Translations under genes and position numbers: made by a program
In this document: piece after piece, positions 36,501 to 50,696 of the stretch
Layout of the letters: each line of letters opens with the position of its first letter
How positions within the stretch are numbered: position 1 is the first letter of the stretch
The notes under the pieces: model-generated
Told to the model about the DNA's origin: nothing
The model's database searches: none
What the model saw: only the letters and a program-made list of their open reading frames with translations
Origin: Paramecium tetraurelia
Taxonomy: Eukaryota; Ciliophora; Oligohymenophorea; Peniculida; Parameciidae
Direction of reading: 5' to 3'
Length of the DNA stretch: 64,000 nt
NCBI RefSeq assembly: GCF_000165425.1
Contig: NW_001799300.1
Coordinates: 124,001 to 188,000 of the forward strand

Positions 36501-38039
36501 ATTGAGTACCTTCCAAGATTGTATAGATTTTCTGGGAATTCCTCATTCAAATTGACTTAATGCAATTCTATATTTTCAACTGCTTCTTTTGAAGAATCTC
36601 TATACAGGGAATATTGTAATTGATTGTAAGAATTGTATTTAGTCAATTGTTACTCTAAGTTCTTGATGTATTATATATGAGCCAAATCAATAAATTAAGC
36701 AATAATGTAGTTGTCCAAATGATACAAAGCCACATGGTCATCTCTAAAGACTGATTTGAGCTAATGTTTTTGTTGAATGCTCAACATTTCCTTTTGCTTG
36801 TATTAGGCCCTACTTTCATCTAGACAAACACCATATGGTATTTCTTGATCAAATTTCATGTATGGATATTTGATTTGGTGGATGGAATACTCAGATTTCA
36901 GTTTGATAGAATCTTGGGATTTATTTGAATTAACAATTCGGGATTGATACAAGCTGGCATCATTAAGAGTTCTATCTTATACTTCGAATGTGAAATAGAT
37001 TTGGAGTTGATCCTTGGTTGTGATTATCATCAGTATGTTATTTGTATGCCATTGCTTTTCAAAATGAACATGCTAGAATTAAAGATTGCCTAAGTCAAAG
37101 GTGTTCTTCAATTCAGTATTGTAATTGTAGACATTGGATTATTTGATGCGTACTATCTCTGTAAATTATTGGTCCTTTAAACCAATATCATAGATGGCTA
37201 CATATGTGTCACATACTTTGTCTTCTTGATCATATTGTTCGAATAAACCATAACAGATGTTGAATTCTTCTTGCACTTTCAATTGTATTAATCCTTGAGT
37301 TGAAGCCCATGGAGTAAAATCTTTGAATATTCTATTAAATTATTTTTTAATTCTTTCTTTCAATTAAGAAGTGTAATTCTGAGCAGTGTCAATAGACTTA
37401 CATGTTAGATATCCCAAGCTGCCTCCATAAATGAGGTTCTCTTGGTAAAATATGATCTGGTTTACAATTTCTCCATTAATATTGAACCCTTTTTTTAGCA
37501 TTTGAAAGTTATCCAGATCACCATTAAAAGTGTATAAAAAGATGTAAAACTCAGAAGCAATAGCCATGGTCCATTATTCATCTTGATATTAAAAGGCTAC
37601 CGCCGAAATATATTCTGTATGATTGATTTATTGTTCTTTCATTCTAATTGGGAATTTGTACTTCTTGTCATCCTAAATAATGATAAATGTCAATACTGTG
37701 TTGTAATAATAGTTGAGATCAGCCTGAGTGGGTGAATAAAAATAAAATCGCAAATATCTTTAGTTAAAAACAAAGTACAAAAAGCTTTCCTAAATACCGC
37801 TCAGAGTGATAGAATTATCAAGTTGGATCTCCTCGTGATGGAAATTAATGAAATGCCCCTTGTATAAAGGTATAGCTAAATTTTGTAATTAAATTTAAAC
37901 CTAGATTGTTTTGAAGAATGGGAGTTTGCTAATTTCCAAAGAGTGTGTTTATTGGATTAAAAGACTTGGAGGACTTGGTATACTTAAAATCTTTGTAAAC
38001 AGGTTACTGCGCAATAATCTTGGGTTTAGCTTGTAACAT
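33559..38039 (-). CDS. Nup155/Nup170-like inner-ring nucleoporin
   Basis: About 1,449 residues with five introns (25, 26, 25, 28 and 27 nt) and a fully consistent frame. The length fits Nup155 (about 1,390). The N-terminal half has propeller-like beta strands (NGEIVNQIIFYQENLIYGGS). The linker to the helical half matches the family pattern: CIADHTIEFIVRMRPIDFFF, then LEKLIRAFGIEESCAQ, as in the RPvD...yG..EaCa region. The C-terminal ~700 residues are all-helical, as in the alpha-solenoid. By family it scaffolds the nuclear pore inner ring. Another large propeller-solenoid protein is the main alternative. Confidence 0.6.
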
Positions 38040-38832
38040 AGTTATTTTATTTAATTATATTCAACAATACTCAGATTTACATGGCGCCTTTTCACAATCC
38101 TAAATGCCTATCCCCAGATATTACAACCTTATACATTCATCAACTGAATCCTCATTAAAATAACTAACTTCATTCATAATTTCTCACTTTGAATTCTACT
38201 TCGTTTGGTTTCTGAAACACACCACTCTCCTTCACTCAATTCTCTCTATTCAATCAAATTACATCTCAAGTTATCAATCTTATTGTGTATTCTCATCTCT
38301 ATGATACTCCACTTTTTGTGAGAAAAAGGTAATCATACAAAATATGATATCTAATGGATAAAATTTTAAATGAATCCATAGAATTTAACTATCAAAAGTT
38401 GAAATTTAGTAATATTGAATAGACAAAGTCCTATATAGGATACTATTTCTAAGCAGAAGATTCCTTATTATAATTGTGATTTGTTAAGTCTTGAAATAGC
38501 TGCTATTCAAATTGAAATTTTCATTAAAAGAATTCCATGATTCTAAGCTATAGTCAATATTACAGAGTAGCATAATATCCTGAATTAATGCAAGTGAAAT
38601 TGTTAAATTCAGGATAATTTCACATCTTAAAGGATACTAAACAGCTTAATTATGGATACATCAAAGAGTATATAATTCTTGTTTACCCCTCTTCTCATAT
38701 GTATAAGTTATCCAGCACATCTTTACCTTGTTTGATCATAAACAATTTCGTATTCATTCAATTTCAATTAGAAATGAGATATTTGTTTTACATTAGAGAG
38801 TTGAGTATTCAGTGTTATTATTAATATTAAAA
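38040..38832. other. Spacer with protein-like fragments, unresolved
   Basis: On the plus strand a short frame begins near 38355 (MDKILNESIEFNYQKLKFS) and stops near 38487. A second protein-like frame runs about 38537-38836 (LLNSGQFHILKDTKQLNYGY). I could not join them with a plausible intron. They may be exons of an unrecognised gene or a relic. Confidence 0.3.
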
Positions 38833-39763
38833 ATGAAAAAGCAAACGAAAGGAGAATCTGATCTTTTGATTGAATCAATGCAGAAACTGATTGAGTAAAT
38901 GTGCTAATTTTATCAATGAGTCATATGAATGATAGTAAATAACATTAAGAGGAGATCTTTCAATCTCTTACACCAATTGATGTTTAAAAAATACTTACAA
39001 ATTTTGAGGATAAAAATTAAGTAATGAGAAAGACATCTGCAGCATTTTTATGTGAACTAGTTTTTGATAATCCAACAGTTTAGAAAGGATTTTGTGAGGT
39101 TTCAAATATTTTACCTATGGATGGCAAAGTAAGAATAGATAAATTTAGATTTGTGTAAACAAAATACCATAATCATTGTTGAGTCAGTCCAAGCATTTGG
39201 CTGAGATATTCGAGACAATTAAAAGTGCTTAGATTCCATTTGATAATGAGTTAAATTATCCTTTATGTTGGTATTTTGAGAATTAGAGAGACAAGGTGTG
39301 GAAGAAAGGTGTAAAGTTCATTAAATTTGAGAAAAGCAATAATGGTGCAAAGAGTAGAATAGAGAAGTTCATAGATCCATAATTGCATCTGTTTGGTTTT
39401 ATAATAGCAAATAAGAAAGAGGTTTAATAGCAGTAGGATGAAATAAAGAAAGCAACGATATAAACGAGACAATAGTAGAGTGTGTCCACTTATGAATAGA
39501 ATGTGAAACGAATACCTAATGTGTAGAAAGTAAGACCGAATTCAGGACAGTCTCCAATTCAATCAGTGAGTCCAATAGTAAAAAGATAAAGAATGATGAA
39601 TGCCTCTGTAGATTATGATACATGTGGAAACAAATCAACTCTTGGGAAAACAATGATAGAAACAGAACAATTACAAACAATAAGTGAGGTTGATAGACCG
39701 AAATCGAAAGCCGATACTAAGAAGAGTAATAATGTTTCAAATATCTAGAAGAGATTTAAGTGA
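38833..39763 (+). CDS. Unknown protein, helical N-terminus and low-complexity tail
   Basis: About 294 residues with introns 38895-38920 (26 nt) and 39129-39148 (20 nt). The first half is helical and might be ARM/HEAT-like (IDVQKILTNFEDKNQVMRK, SAAFLCELVFDNPTVQKGF). The middle has LNYPLCWYFENQRDKVWKK. The last 120 residues are Ser/Gln/Lys-rich and probably disordered. I do not recognise the family. Confidence 0.65.
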
Positions 39764-39800
39764 TTATATTTTAATAACTAATAATAATTATTATTATAAA

Positions 39801-40212
39801 ATGGCTGGTGTATTGAAGACTATTGGAGACTACTTTGAATTAGACAAGTATGGTTGTGAAGGGGAGTAATTTGACAGATTCAAAATGAGATAGCTCCAGT
39901 TGTAAAGGAGAACTATGATATGGTTTAGAAGATGAAAGAGAAGGAGTGTTTGAATAAGAATTTAGATAATGAGTAGAAATATGTTGAGTGTATGTAAAAG
40001 AATGTTGAACGATCATATTGAGCATTAAAAAGACTTGGTAATGAGATGATTATAATGATGAAAAGAATATGGTATTATGTATTGGAAATAAAAAACTTAT
40101 GAGTGTTTTCATAACGAAGCATACAAGGATAAGGAATTTAAGAATTTTGAAAGGTGCAAACGAATAGCTAATCGAGAATTATCAGAAATCTTTTCCAGTT
40201 TTAGGATGTGAA
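39801..40212 (+). pseudogene. Decayed gene for a small cysteine-rich (CHCH-like) protein
   Basis: A clear start, MAGVLKTIGDYFELDKYGC, is followed by protein-like sequence in other frames: IAPVVKENYDMVQKMKEKEC with QKYVECMQKN, then TYECFHNEAYKDKEFKNFERC. The cysteine spacing (KEC...VEC, YEC...ERC) suggests paired CX9C helices as in small mitochondrial proteins. No canonical intron restores the frame at the first switch, and at least one TGA interrupts the middle. This looks like a host gene that has decayed, sitting 40 nt upstream of the V-ATPase gene. Confidence 0.5.
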
Positions 40213-40252
40213 TAATGATGTTCATTAAATATAAATTTTATTAAAAAAAGAT

Positions 40253-42265
<2,013 letters not shown>

Positions 42266-42297
42266 GTATCAATAACAATTACATAAATAATTATTAT

Positions 42298-43139
42298 ATG
42301 ATCAATTTTATTCATATTATTCTTTTTGCATTGGTTTCGGCTAAAACTAATGAGGAAGAATTGAGAGAAGCTGCTTGCGTTATATTTTCCAGATATATAC
42401 TCCAGATTCAATCACAATAAGCAAGTCCACAGATTGGAAAATTGATTAAGGAATAGAATTATAATTAGGATGATGCCATTTACGTAGTATAAGCAGCAGC
42501 ACTTGATAAATGCTTAATTAATATCAAATAAAGAGAAGTCACCAGAGTAATCATTATCTCTTATAATCTAAGATTTTGGATGGATTGTAAAATTAGTAAT
42601 TAGAATTGGAAAAATACACTCATCTCCATGATAATATTTAATATGATAGATTCATCAATAATAAGCAAGAATTAGCTAAGCTAAATTAATTGACTGAAAT
42701 AATAAAAGATGTTGAAGAATTGATTCAAACACAGTGGTAGAAGAGACCAGATGTTGAAAAGAGAAGGTAAGAATAACGAGAATCCGAAGAAATGGATCAA
42801 GAAATCTTAGATTAATTGAATGAAGTACCAATAGTAGAATAATTTGATCTCACAAAATTTTCATTGAAACATATACTTCTTAAAAACAAGGAATACTTGA
42901 TTTTTGCTATCTTTATTTTAGTGCCAATCGTTTTGATATCAAATGGTAATTCTATGAATAATTTTTAAGTTTGCTGTAAGTCTAGAGATAAAAATGATAA
43001 GAAGAGTTCAGACAAAAAATCAGTAAAGAATGAAAAAAAGGAATCAACAAAATCAAACACTGAAAATAAGGAGGTAAAGGAATCATCTCCAGCCAAAAAG
43101 TCTGGTAAAAGTGAGAAAAGTAAAAGTAAAAAAGAATGA
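42298..43139 (+). CDS. Signal-anchored membrane protein with Lys-rich tail
   Basis: About 271 residues with one 26-nt intron (42547-42572). The start MINFIHIILFALVSAK is a signal peptide. A lumenal helical region (~150 residues, Gln/Glu-rich) follows. One transmembrane helix, YLIFAIFILVPIVLIS, ends in a very basic tail rich in Lys and Ser (KKSSDKKSVKNEKKEST). I do not recognise the family. An alternative in-frame ATG at 42262 overlaps the V-ATPase stop codon. Confidence 0.7.
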
Positions 43140-43845
43140 TTAAATTATGTAAGCTTTCATAATTTTAATTGGAATTAATTTATTTTAATTAGTTAAAGAA
43201 TTATGCATTAATTTCCAAAAAATTATTCTTTTTACAATATGCTTTAATTTACCTATAACTTTTATTCATCTAGTTCTTTGAAAATCAATTGAAAATTATT
43301 ATTTCATGCAATCATTAAATTTATTATTCATTAGCAATAATTTGAATTGCTCATACAATTAAACAAATTTATTAACCCTCATCTCTATAATTTTGTTCAT
43401 AGCCAAAATATATATTTCTTCTTTATATTAAAATCAAACTATCAATTATCAAACCACAAGATTCAATTTACATATTTTTCACCTCATCAATGGGATAGGA
43501 ATGTTAGATTCATCTTTTATAAGGATGTTGGAGAAGCTAAAGTATTAATTTAACAGATATCTTTTGCTTGAGATTTCTTTAATTCATAAAATATATATTA
43601 AAATTCAAAATTTTAATCTTTGAAGCCTCAATTTCTATTAAAAATATTTATTAAAGTTCATTTTACAAGAAATTGTTCATGCCAACATAATTTTAATAAT
43701 TCTAATTGGAATTGAAAACCCTACATTGCAGTATTATGTTCCCATCCATTAGAGACCATAATTCAGGATGGTCTGAGACTATTATCACATATGTATTGTT
43801 TTATATAATGTTAGTGTAATTATTTTTAATATAAATAATTATCGA
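43140..43845. other. Spacer with one protein-like frame and a small hairpin
   Basis: About 700 bases. From about 43347 to 43571 one plus-strand frame looks protein-like (QWDRNVRFIFYKDVGEAKVL) but has no ATG near its start; it may be a stray exon or relic. A less AT-rich patch at 43729-43790 can fold (CCATCC at 43742 with GGATGG at 43766, or AGACCA with TGGTCT). No known RNA family was recognised. Confidence 0.3.
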
Positions 43846-44876
43846 ATGGAGCATCTTTAATACATTGAAAAGATAACTGAAGAGAGAAGGATTCGAGATG
43901 AATAGTAATATTTTAATTTAGGTTCCTAAGACGCAAACAAAGACTCTTAGAAGAGGAGAAAATCAAATAACAATCACTCTAGTAACTAGAGACAATTAAG
44001 TTATTATAATTAAAGGAACTTCAGGATTCTCGCAGATTGCAATCTAAATTAAATGTGTCATATATTTAATTGAAGTCGGATGAACGATCTCAAAAGGTAA
44101 AGGAATAAAATAAAAGAGTCAAATAATTATTAGAATAATTTAGAAAGGAAAGACTACAATAAGAAATACAATAAAAGTAGTTAGAACAGCAGAAAGAGGA
44201 AGTGATCAAACAAAAACTATTACAAATAAAGGAGAAATTCAAATTATTGACAACTGAAGAAATAAAGGAGCATCAATATAAATATAAGAAATATTAACAA
44301 GAACATTAATAATAATTGACAATCTTGAGAGATCAAAAAAAATTATAAGACACTTACTTCTCACAATAAGTTTAATCCAGATTGAGGAGTAGAACATATT
44401 AAGCTTAACTTGAAATTATGAAGGAAGAAGAATAAAAAAGAAAAGATAATGTAGAGAGATTAAGAAGACAAATTAAAGAAAGATTTGCGTATGATAATTT
44501 TGTCAAAGAACACTTTTTGCCTAAAATCTCTCATAGCATTGATTTAACTAGTCAAACTATCATCAATTAAAAATCAAGCAATCAAATGTCTCCAATCAAA
44601 AGTGATTCTAGGGTTCTGGGAAATTTATATTTAAGATAAATTAGAAAATTACCCAGAAGACCTAGAATTTAATCTTAGGCTGTGGCAGATCAATCATCAT
44701 CATCTACAATAAAGCGAGACTATCTATCAGAAATTCGACAGCATTCCAAGAAAAAGACTCCGTAAACTCCCCTTGACATCAGATTTTAAGCAGACAGGTA
44801 AAGATTTTATACCCTAACATAAAAGGTTGGAAAGAGAGTCTAAATAAGCATACACAAAGAGTAAGCTAAAAGGTGA
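43846..44876 (+). CDS. Coiled-coil protein with basic C-terminal tail
   Basis: About 334 residues with one 26-nt intron (43905-43930). Residues ~15-190 are an uninterrupted coiled coil rich in Gln, Lys and Glu, many Gln coded by TAA/TAG (LLEQFRKERLQQEIQQKQLE, TYQAQLEIMKEEEQKRKDN). The C-terminal ~110 residues are basic and Ser-rich (STIKRDYLSEIRQHSKKK). No known domain. Cytoskeletal or ciliary roles are common for such proteins but are not shown here. Confidence 0.7.
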
Positions 44877-44924
44877 TAAACTATTGATGGAATCAATAAA
44901 AAAAAAAATGCTATTGTTAGAATT

Positions 44925-45945
44925 ATGAATATTAATGATACTATTTAAAGTCACTCATTTAAGATCATAATAGACAAATATTTTAGTTCCTACATATATA
45001 AATTTGATTTTTCATAATTATAACCCTTTAAATATGGAATCAAATCTTAAATATTTTCTCCTGATACTATTTTATTCAAAGTTTTCAGTATCATCTAAAA
45101 ATTAAAATGCAGTTAGCCGTTACATGGTATTAACAGTGTGGTCAATTCAAAGTTGATTTTAGAAAGATAATCCTCCAGAAAATTTTTTTGAGTATTATTA
45201 AACTCATAAAGGAGATAATTATATTGTGACTATACTTAAGTGATTAAGGAGAACGATCCGCCTTTGCTAAAGATTTAAATATATTTATCTCTTTATCGTT
45301 TACTTACTTTATTTCAGTTTTTTATTTGAAAATCTAGTCAAAATTAATCTCTAATATCTTTTCTCAAAAATACAGAGAATCAATCTTTTAATTTTTTAAT
45401 ATTAATGAAATCTATTGCATTGAATAATAAATATTATATCAGTTAAATAGTTTGTTCATATTCAGTAGTTTATACTTGAAAATGGTATTACAAATGTACA
45501 TTGTGATTTCTTTTATTATAATTGATATTCTCATAATACGATTATTGACTTTTAATATATCCCATACTCTTCTTTTTACTATTTCGCCTAATTTTTTTAT
45601 TTTATTATCATCTTTATAAGGTATTCATAATTATCCTTTTGTATAAGGTATTTTTATTATTTTTTTATTCTTAGATGAAATACATTTTAAATCTAAATAA
45701 GTATCATATCTTATGCATCTAAAATATTCAGAACGATATGAGGGTTTTCGAAAAATGATTGGATGTATTTTTTATTTAGCAAAATTGGTCCATTGATTGG
45801 ATGATAGTTAATTCAAGACTTACAGTGGTGTCAGATTAATTTCAATAAATTATTTAAAGATTTGACTTATAGAATTGAACTGATGTTATGGTAGACGAAA
45901 ACATTAAGATGCAATTTATAAATTTTGATTTGGTTGACATTTTGA
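44925..45945 (+). CDS. Poorly resolved gene for a polytopic membrane protein
   Basis: Removing introns of 25 nt (starting GTGGTCAA), 23 nt (GTGACTAT), 20 nt (GTTTACTT) and a possible fourth of 20 nt (GTCCATTG) gives one frame of about 310 codons. It starts MNINDTIQSHSFKIIIDKYF, passes DNPPENFFEYYQTHKGDNY and LLKIQIYLSLYLFYLKIQSK, and has several hydrophobic segments (MYIVISFIIIDILII, SLQGIHNYPFVQGIFIIFLF). If the fourth intron is wrong, the protein ends at 45796. The repeated success of canonical short introns argues that this is coding. The 3' end is uncertain. I cannot name the family; large ciliate TM/PAS sensor proteins are one guess. Confidence 0.45.
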
Positions 45946-46545
45946 TAAATAAGTTAAGAGTAAATATAATTAATTATCTACTTATTTTTTATAATACTTT
46001 TAAACGATATGAAAGTTATTTTTATAATATTAGTGATGATTTGGGTTTAATAATTGTGATTTGTCTCATCAATTTTTAAACTTACTCAAAATTTTCACAA
46101 ATTATACAGAGTGCTTGAGGATTAATCACAAATTGATAAATTTAATAATTTTAATTCTAAACTCATTTGAAATATAATTTCACTAAAAGTATACTTTTTG
46201 GTTTGTATATTGATCTCCTCTGTTACAACTATGATATTATAAGCATCAAAGGATCTTTGGCTTAAATTTTTAGACTTATTAGCAATTCCCATGGAAGATA
46301 AGAATAAATTCTAAGAAATTAAACAATAAATAATTATTTAGCTGAAATTACAATCAAAAGAAAACCAATTGATGGGAGTGTTGTATATTTTTCATTTTAC
46401 TCTAAAGATTCATTTGTCTAAACTATGAGACTACTCAGAACGAACATTCTGAAGAAATAAATGTACAATGAGGAAAATTATAAAACAATATTCATAATTT
46501 ATATTAATATTTAGTTCTATAGATATCTAATAATATATTTATCTA
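45946..46545. other. Coding-looking fragments after the membrane gene
   Basis: Protein-like plus-strand frames lie at 45888-46114 (MVDENIKMQFINFDLVDILI) and about 46330-46565 (AEITIKRKPIDGSVVYFSFY, SFVQTMRLLRTNILKKQMYN). They are in different frames and I could not connect them by canonical introns. They may be further exons of the gene at 44925 or a decaying 3' half. Confidence 0.3.
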
Positions 46546-47628
46546 ATGGCTTAGCAATAGCGAAATGAAACAATAGTGCCTATTTTGGTTACTCAGGAGG
46601 AATATAATGAAATAATGAAATAACCAGATTATATGTAGCAATAACTCTTATAGTAATTGCAACAAAAAAAGTATGAGTAACAATAATAAATATATCAACA
46701 TCCCTATTTACAATATCAGAATTATTAACAATAATAAAACAATAATAAGATTGAGACATAATCACCAATCCCTTCAAATCCTATTAATAATAACCCAAAT
46801 TAATAATAACAATAGTATTACTACACACCTTAGCAATTACTTTTATAATAATATAATCAAAATTTAAATTAAAATTAAGTATAAAAAGAAATAGTAATCT
46901 TGTAACATAAAGAAGTTGAAGTTGCTGGTGAACGCGAAGTTTAATTTTTCAATTAAAATCTAGCTAAATATTTTTCGCTAGAATTATCTATTTCTTTATT
47001 GCTTAATTGTGTTTCAGCATTGTTTCGAATGAAGATTATTAATCATTATTGGCACTGGAGCAGTGAACTATGGGTGGTTATAGGTCTATACATTTTGTTG
47101 AATTTATTTATATTGACTAATCCAAAGCTAATCTTATAAGTATTCATTTATAATAAATTCTAGAACAATCATTAAAAGTTCGTATATGTTATACATGTAA
47201 TTTTATATTCCTTGCTATTATAAGGATTGTAAATAGCAATATAAGGCTATGAGTACTTCTTTTGGAACTATTTCTTTTTCTTCTATTTTATGCTTACTGC
47301 AAGCTTAATATCAGTCTGCTATTTTATTTAATAAAAAGGAATAAATTTATCCTTGAGCACTTATTTACCAGCCATAATTGCTCCTCCAAGCATCATATTC
47401 CTGCTTTAACTGATTTGTGTCCAGAGATTTTACTTACCATTGGTATTATGGGGAATCGTCGTTGTATTTCTAGCCTTGGGAGTGATATTACTATTTAGAA
47501 GAATAAATAAATTGGGATATGTAAATTTATTTAAGTATATTTAGAACAAACATCATACTAATGATTTTTATGCCGTGGCATCTATTTTACATATGTTAAT
47601 GATCAGTCCATTTTATGATAACGAATGA
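46546..47628 (+). CDS. Gln-rich polytopic membrane protein 1
   Basis: 360 residues. The first ~120 are Gln/Asn/Tyr-rich, with Gln spelled as TAA, TAG, CAA and CAG. About seven hydrophobic segments follow, such as LWVVIGLYILLNLFILT, VYVIHVILYSLLL, NYFFFFYFMLTASLISVCYF and LVLWGIVVVFLALGVILLF. A frame-preserving 24-nt intron (47521-47544, GTAAATTT...TTTAG) is possible. The layout, a disordered N-terminus plus about seven helices, is like Lifeguard/TMBIM proteins, and the terminal DFYAVASILHMLMI is weakly reminiscent of that family. The resemblance is too weak for a firm call. Confidence 0.65.
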
Positions 47629-47731
47629 TTATAAATTACAAAGAAATTAAAAAATAATTAATTATAAAATTATAAGAATCATTATATCACCAAATCTATG
47701 AGATCATGAAAACATATATTTATAGCCTCAA

Positions 47732-48121
47732 TCAACATGAATCAGCCGCCTAAGAGTATACTCGTTTCCTTGTATCAAATTCAAAGTGATAATTTGAATT
47801 TCGAGACAATGAATCAGTATCTTCATTTGCTCTAATTTCTTTGTTATTTAAATTTCTCGGGAAATTTGATTTTAGGAAGTTAAATCTTAGTGGTCTTTTA
47901 TTTTTATATGTGATACTAAGACTGTCATCTAAGTCTCTTGGACTTAAATCCTAAAATAAAATGATTAAATAAAAGCATCTTACATTAATTGTTTCAAGGG
48001 TATTTTCGATGTGGGTTACACTTAATCCTCCTCTTAGTTCTTAAATTAATCTTTCAATTCGATGATTTCTACTAATCAACAGGTCTAATAATTGTTGAAT
48101 ATTATCAACCTTTTATTTCAT
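47732..48121 (-). CDS. Small basic protein, 118 aa
   Basis: Starts MKQKVDNIQQLLDLLISRNH and has one 33-nt intron after THIENTLETIN. The C-terminus reads SPRDLDDSLSITYKNKRP and ends QAADSC. The N-terminal half is a short helix-rich, coiled-coil-like region resembling a SNARE-type heptad pattern, but no transmembrane anchor follows. A second, out-of-frame protein-like stretch upstream (MDQFETIEGKILYITYNLYK, from 48211) could be a missing first exon. It lies downstream of hybrid histidine kinase 3 on the same strand. Confidence 0.5.
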
Positions 48122-48252
48122 TCTTCTACTCTATACAAATACGATTTTGCTTATATAAATTATAGGTGATGTATAGAATCTTGCCTTCAATGGTCTCAAA
48201 TTGGTCCATTATTTTTTTAATAATATAATTAGTAAGTTTAGAATATAATAAT

Positions 48253-50602
48253 TCAAAGTGAATTTCGATAATGATCGATAATGCCTTATAATGCTTTTAT
48301 TTACACAGGTTTCTCTAAATAAAATTTCATTCCAATTTGTTGACATTTCGGAAATTCAATCTCTTTTTAATGTCCAGAGCAAGCAACTATTATTGGCAAT
48401 TATATGGAATTTTCTTCGCAATATGCAAATATTAATTTGGATGCATTAATTCCATTGATTCCCAACATTTCCAGATCCATGAATATCAATTTATACATTC
48501 TACTCTCACATCTGGAGCATTTTTCTTTCTATTTTATTTTTTCTATTGCCTTATATCCATTTATCGAATAATCAACTTAATGAATGCCTCTAAATAATAT
48601 TATATAAAATACATTTTTGATAACAATATTTATAAAGTATCAATATTGAATTGAGTATCGTCGACAATTAGAATTTTGGTACAACATTCAACTACTTACA
48701 CTAATGATTTTTTTGGTTGACTTAATATGATTTAAATTTCTTTTGAACTTTCTTCCACTTCATTTAAATTTTCTAAAAATTCACTGTCCTTCAAAACCTA
48801 CTATTTATTACACAATTATTTTAAAATGTCAGATTAATAGCTCTCTCTCTCTGGTAGATTAATTGTAAATGAAAAGTTAGAGCCTTTGTGATAGGTTGAT
48901 TCAAATTTCAATCCATTTCCCAATAATAAAGCAATCTTATTACTAATTAACAATCCTAATCCAACACCTTATGCATTTAGCTTTTTACTCTCCTCTGAAT
49001 TGATTTTACCAAAAGCCATCATAAGGATTTCTTTATCCTATTCTTAAATTCCAATCCCTGTGTCTTATATTGTTATCTCAATTACAGTTTCCTACAAAGC
49101 CTCAATATTTATAAGGATTTGACCTTCTTGAGTAAATTTGAAAGCATTTCCAAGCAGATTAATCACAATTTGCTTTATTCTACCTTAATCAGATTCTATA
49201 ATAATTGGACATTGAGTTGAATATTGCAAAATCAATTTGAGATTCTTTTTTTCAGCTTAAAGATTGAACATTTAAAAGCATTCCTAACATAACTTCTTTA
49301 GATTAAACTTTTCTATTTTTAATTAAAACTTGTTAGCTTTAATTTGAGCCAAATCAAGAAGATCGTTACATAAGTTTAATAAGTATTTGGAATTCTCAAT
49401 AGATGCCTAAATATATGCATTATTTAAATCTTTTGCAACGTATTCTAACATAGTTATCATACAACCTAAAGGTGCTCTAAATTCATGGGAGACAAATGAG
49501 ATCATTTTTGAATTGTAATTGCTATGACATTGAAGCTATTAAATATATTGTTTATAACTCAAGTCTCTACAAACCAAAGTCATAATCCTTCTAAATTGCG
49601 AATTAATATACACATTCACCTCAAATATTGGAGAGTATTGAGACTAAAATATATGTCTAATAGCAATACCTGTGAACTCTACTTGCATTATTGTAAGTAA
49701 AATAAATGCTTTTCTTTATTGGGATTATTCCAAGCTTTATCAAGAAGTTGAGAAAATGAGACTTCTCTTTATTGTGGCTTATAAGCACTTTGCTATCTTG
49801 AGTGTTAAGATAGAGACCCACTCAATTAATGGAATATTGAATTCTATCTGTCAACTCCAAAACTCTTGATAGACTACATTGATCTTTTGGGTTCCATTTT
49901 ATCTATTTTGACATAGTTTTAAAATATTTATTGAAGCTGTGTTTCATCTGTAAATTAAAACATTTTCTTCGCTGATTTATTTATAAATGTTGGTTATTTT
50001 TCATAACCCTATTCAAAAAGTATGACACCTTCTCTGATTTGATTAAAACACAGATGTCTAGCATAATTCTCTTAGAAATTCTCCTGACAACTTGATTCTT
50101 TCCATCGATATCTTTCCGTGTTTGAAAATATTTCTACTAACTAAGAAGCAGCCTTCTAATTGTCCTCCTTCTATAGTTGGAGGTTGAAGATTATGAAAAT
50201 TGCATACGTAGATGTATAATGTATTACCGTCCAAATTACCTATTATTCCAATTCATAGAAAAGTCTTATAATACAATAAAACGCAATAAATAACAAATTC
50301 ACACACATCAACCACAATTTTACCTTATTTCTACATATTAAATAACCGTAATAGAGTGGATGAGCAAAATCGAATTGCGGAATTTAAATCTCTATATGCA
50401 AAGCGTATGTCAATAAAATTTGTATTACAACTACCCACTTCCTTTCTTATGATTAATTGTAGTAATGCATTATTATTGTAAAGGTTACCAATCCAAGCAT
50501 TATTACACTCTTATAAGTGAACGAATTTACGATCGATTATATTAGTTAGCCCATTAGAAGTAAAGAATTAATAAATAAGGCGTGTGATATTTTAATATAC
50601 AT
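48253..50602 (-). CDS. Membrane hybrid histidine kinase 3
   Basis: About 766 residues with introns of 26 nt (before the H-box) and 23 nt (inside the receiver). The N-terminus has 4-5 transmembrane helices (VIMLGLVTFTIIM, WVVVIQILLTYAL, LWLMCVNLLFIAFYCII, YTSTYAIFIIFNL). The core has the H-box SHEFRAPLGC, N-box RIKQIVINLLGNAFKF, G1 box IQDTGIGI and G2 box GVGLGLLIS. The receiver has IVDDTQFN, the acceptor Asp in LIFMDLEMLGING, and LEKPV. All catalytic residues are present. The start may instead be the internal MGQLIQ about 50 nt downstream. It shares the domain order of the two other kinases in the window. Confidence 0.87.
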
Positions 50603-50696
50603 TATATATTAATGTTACTACTGTCATAATCTACCTCATTTTATCCATTTTTATACATCGATAAAACCATCCCATTAAATTTAATTTAATTCCTTA

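Noticed and set aside
43729-43790. A spliceosomal or C/D box RNA in the folded patch
   Set aside because: No Sm site, C/D boxes or known snRNA motifs could be recognised.
44874-45200. UGA read-through of the coiled-coil gene, because the frame stays open after its stop
   Set aside because: The open frame is better explained by the separate downstream gene starting at 44925, which happens to be in the same frame.
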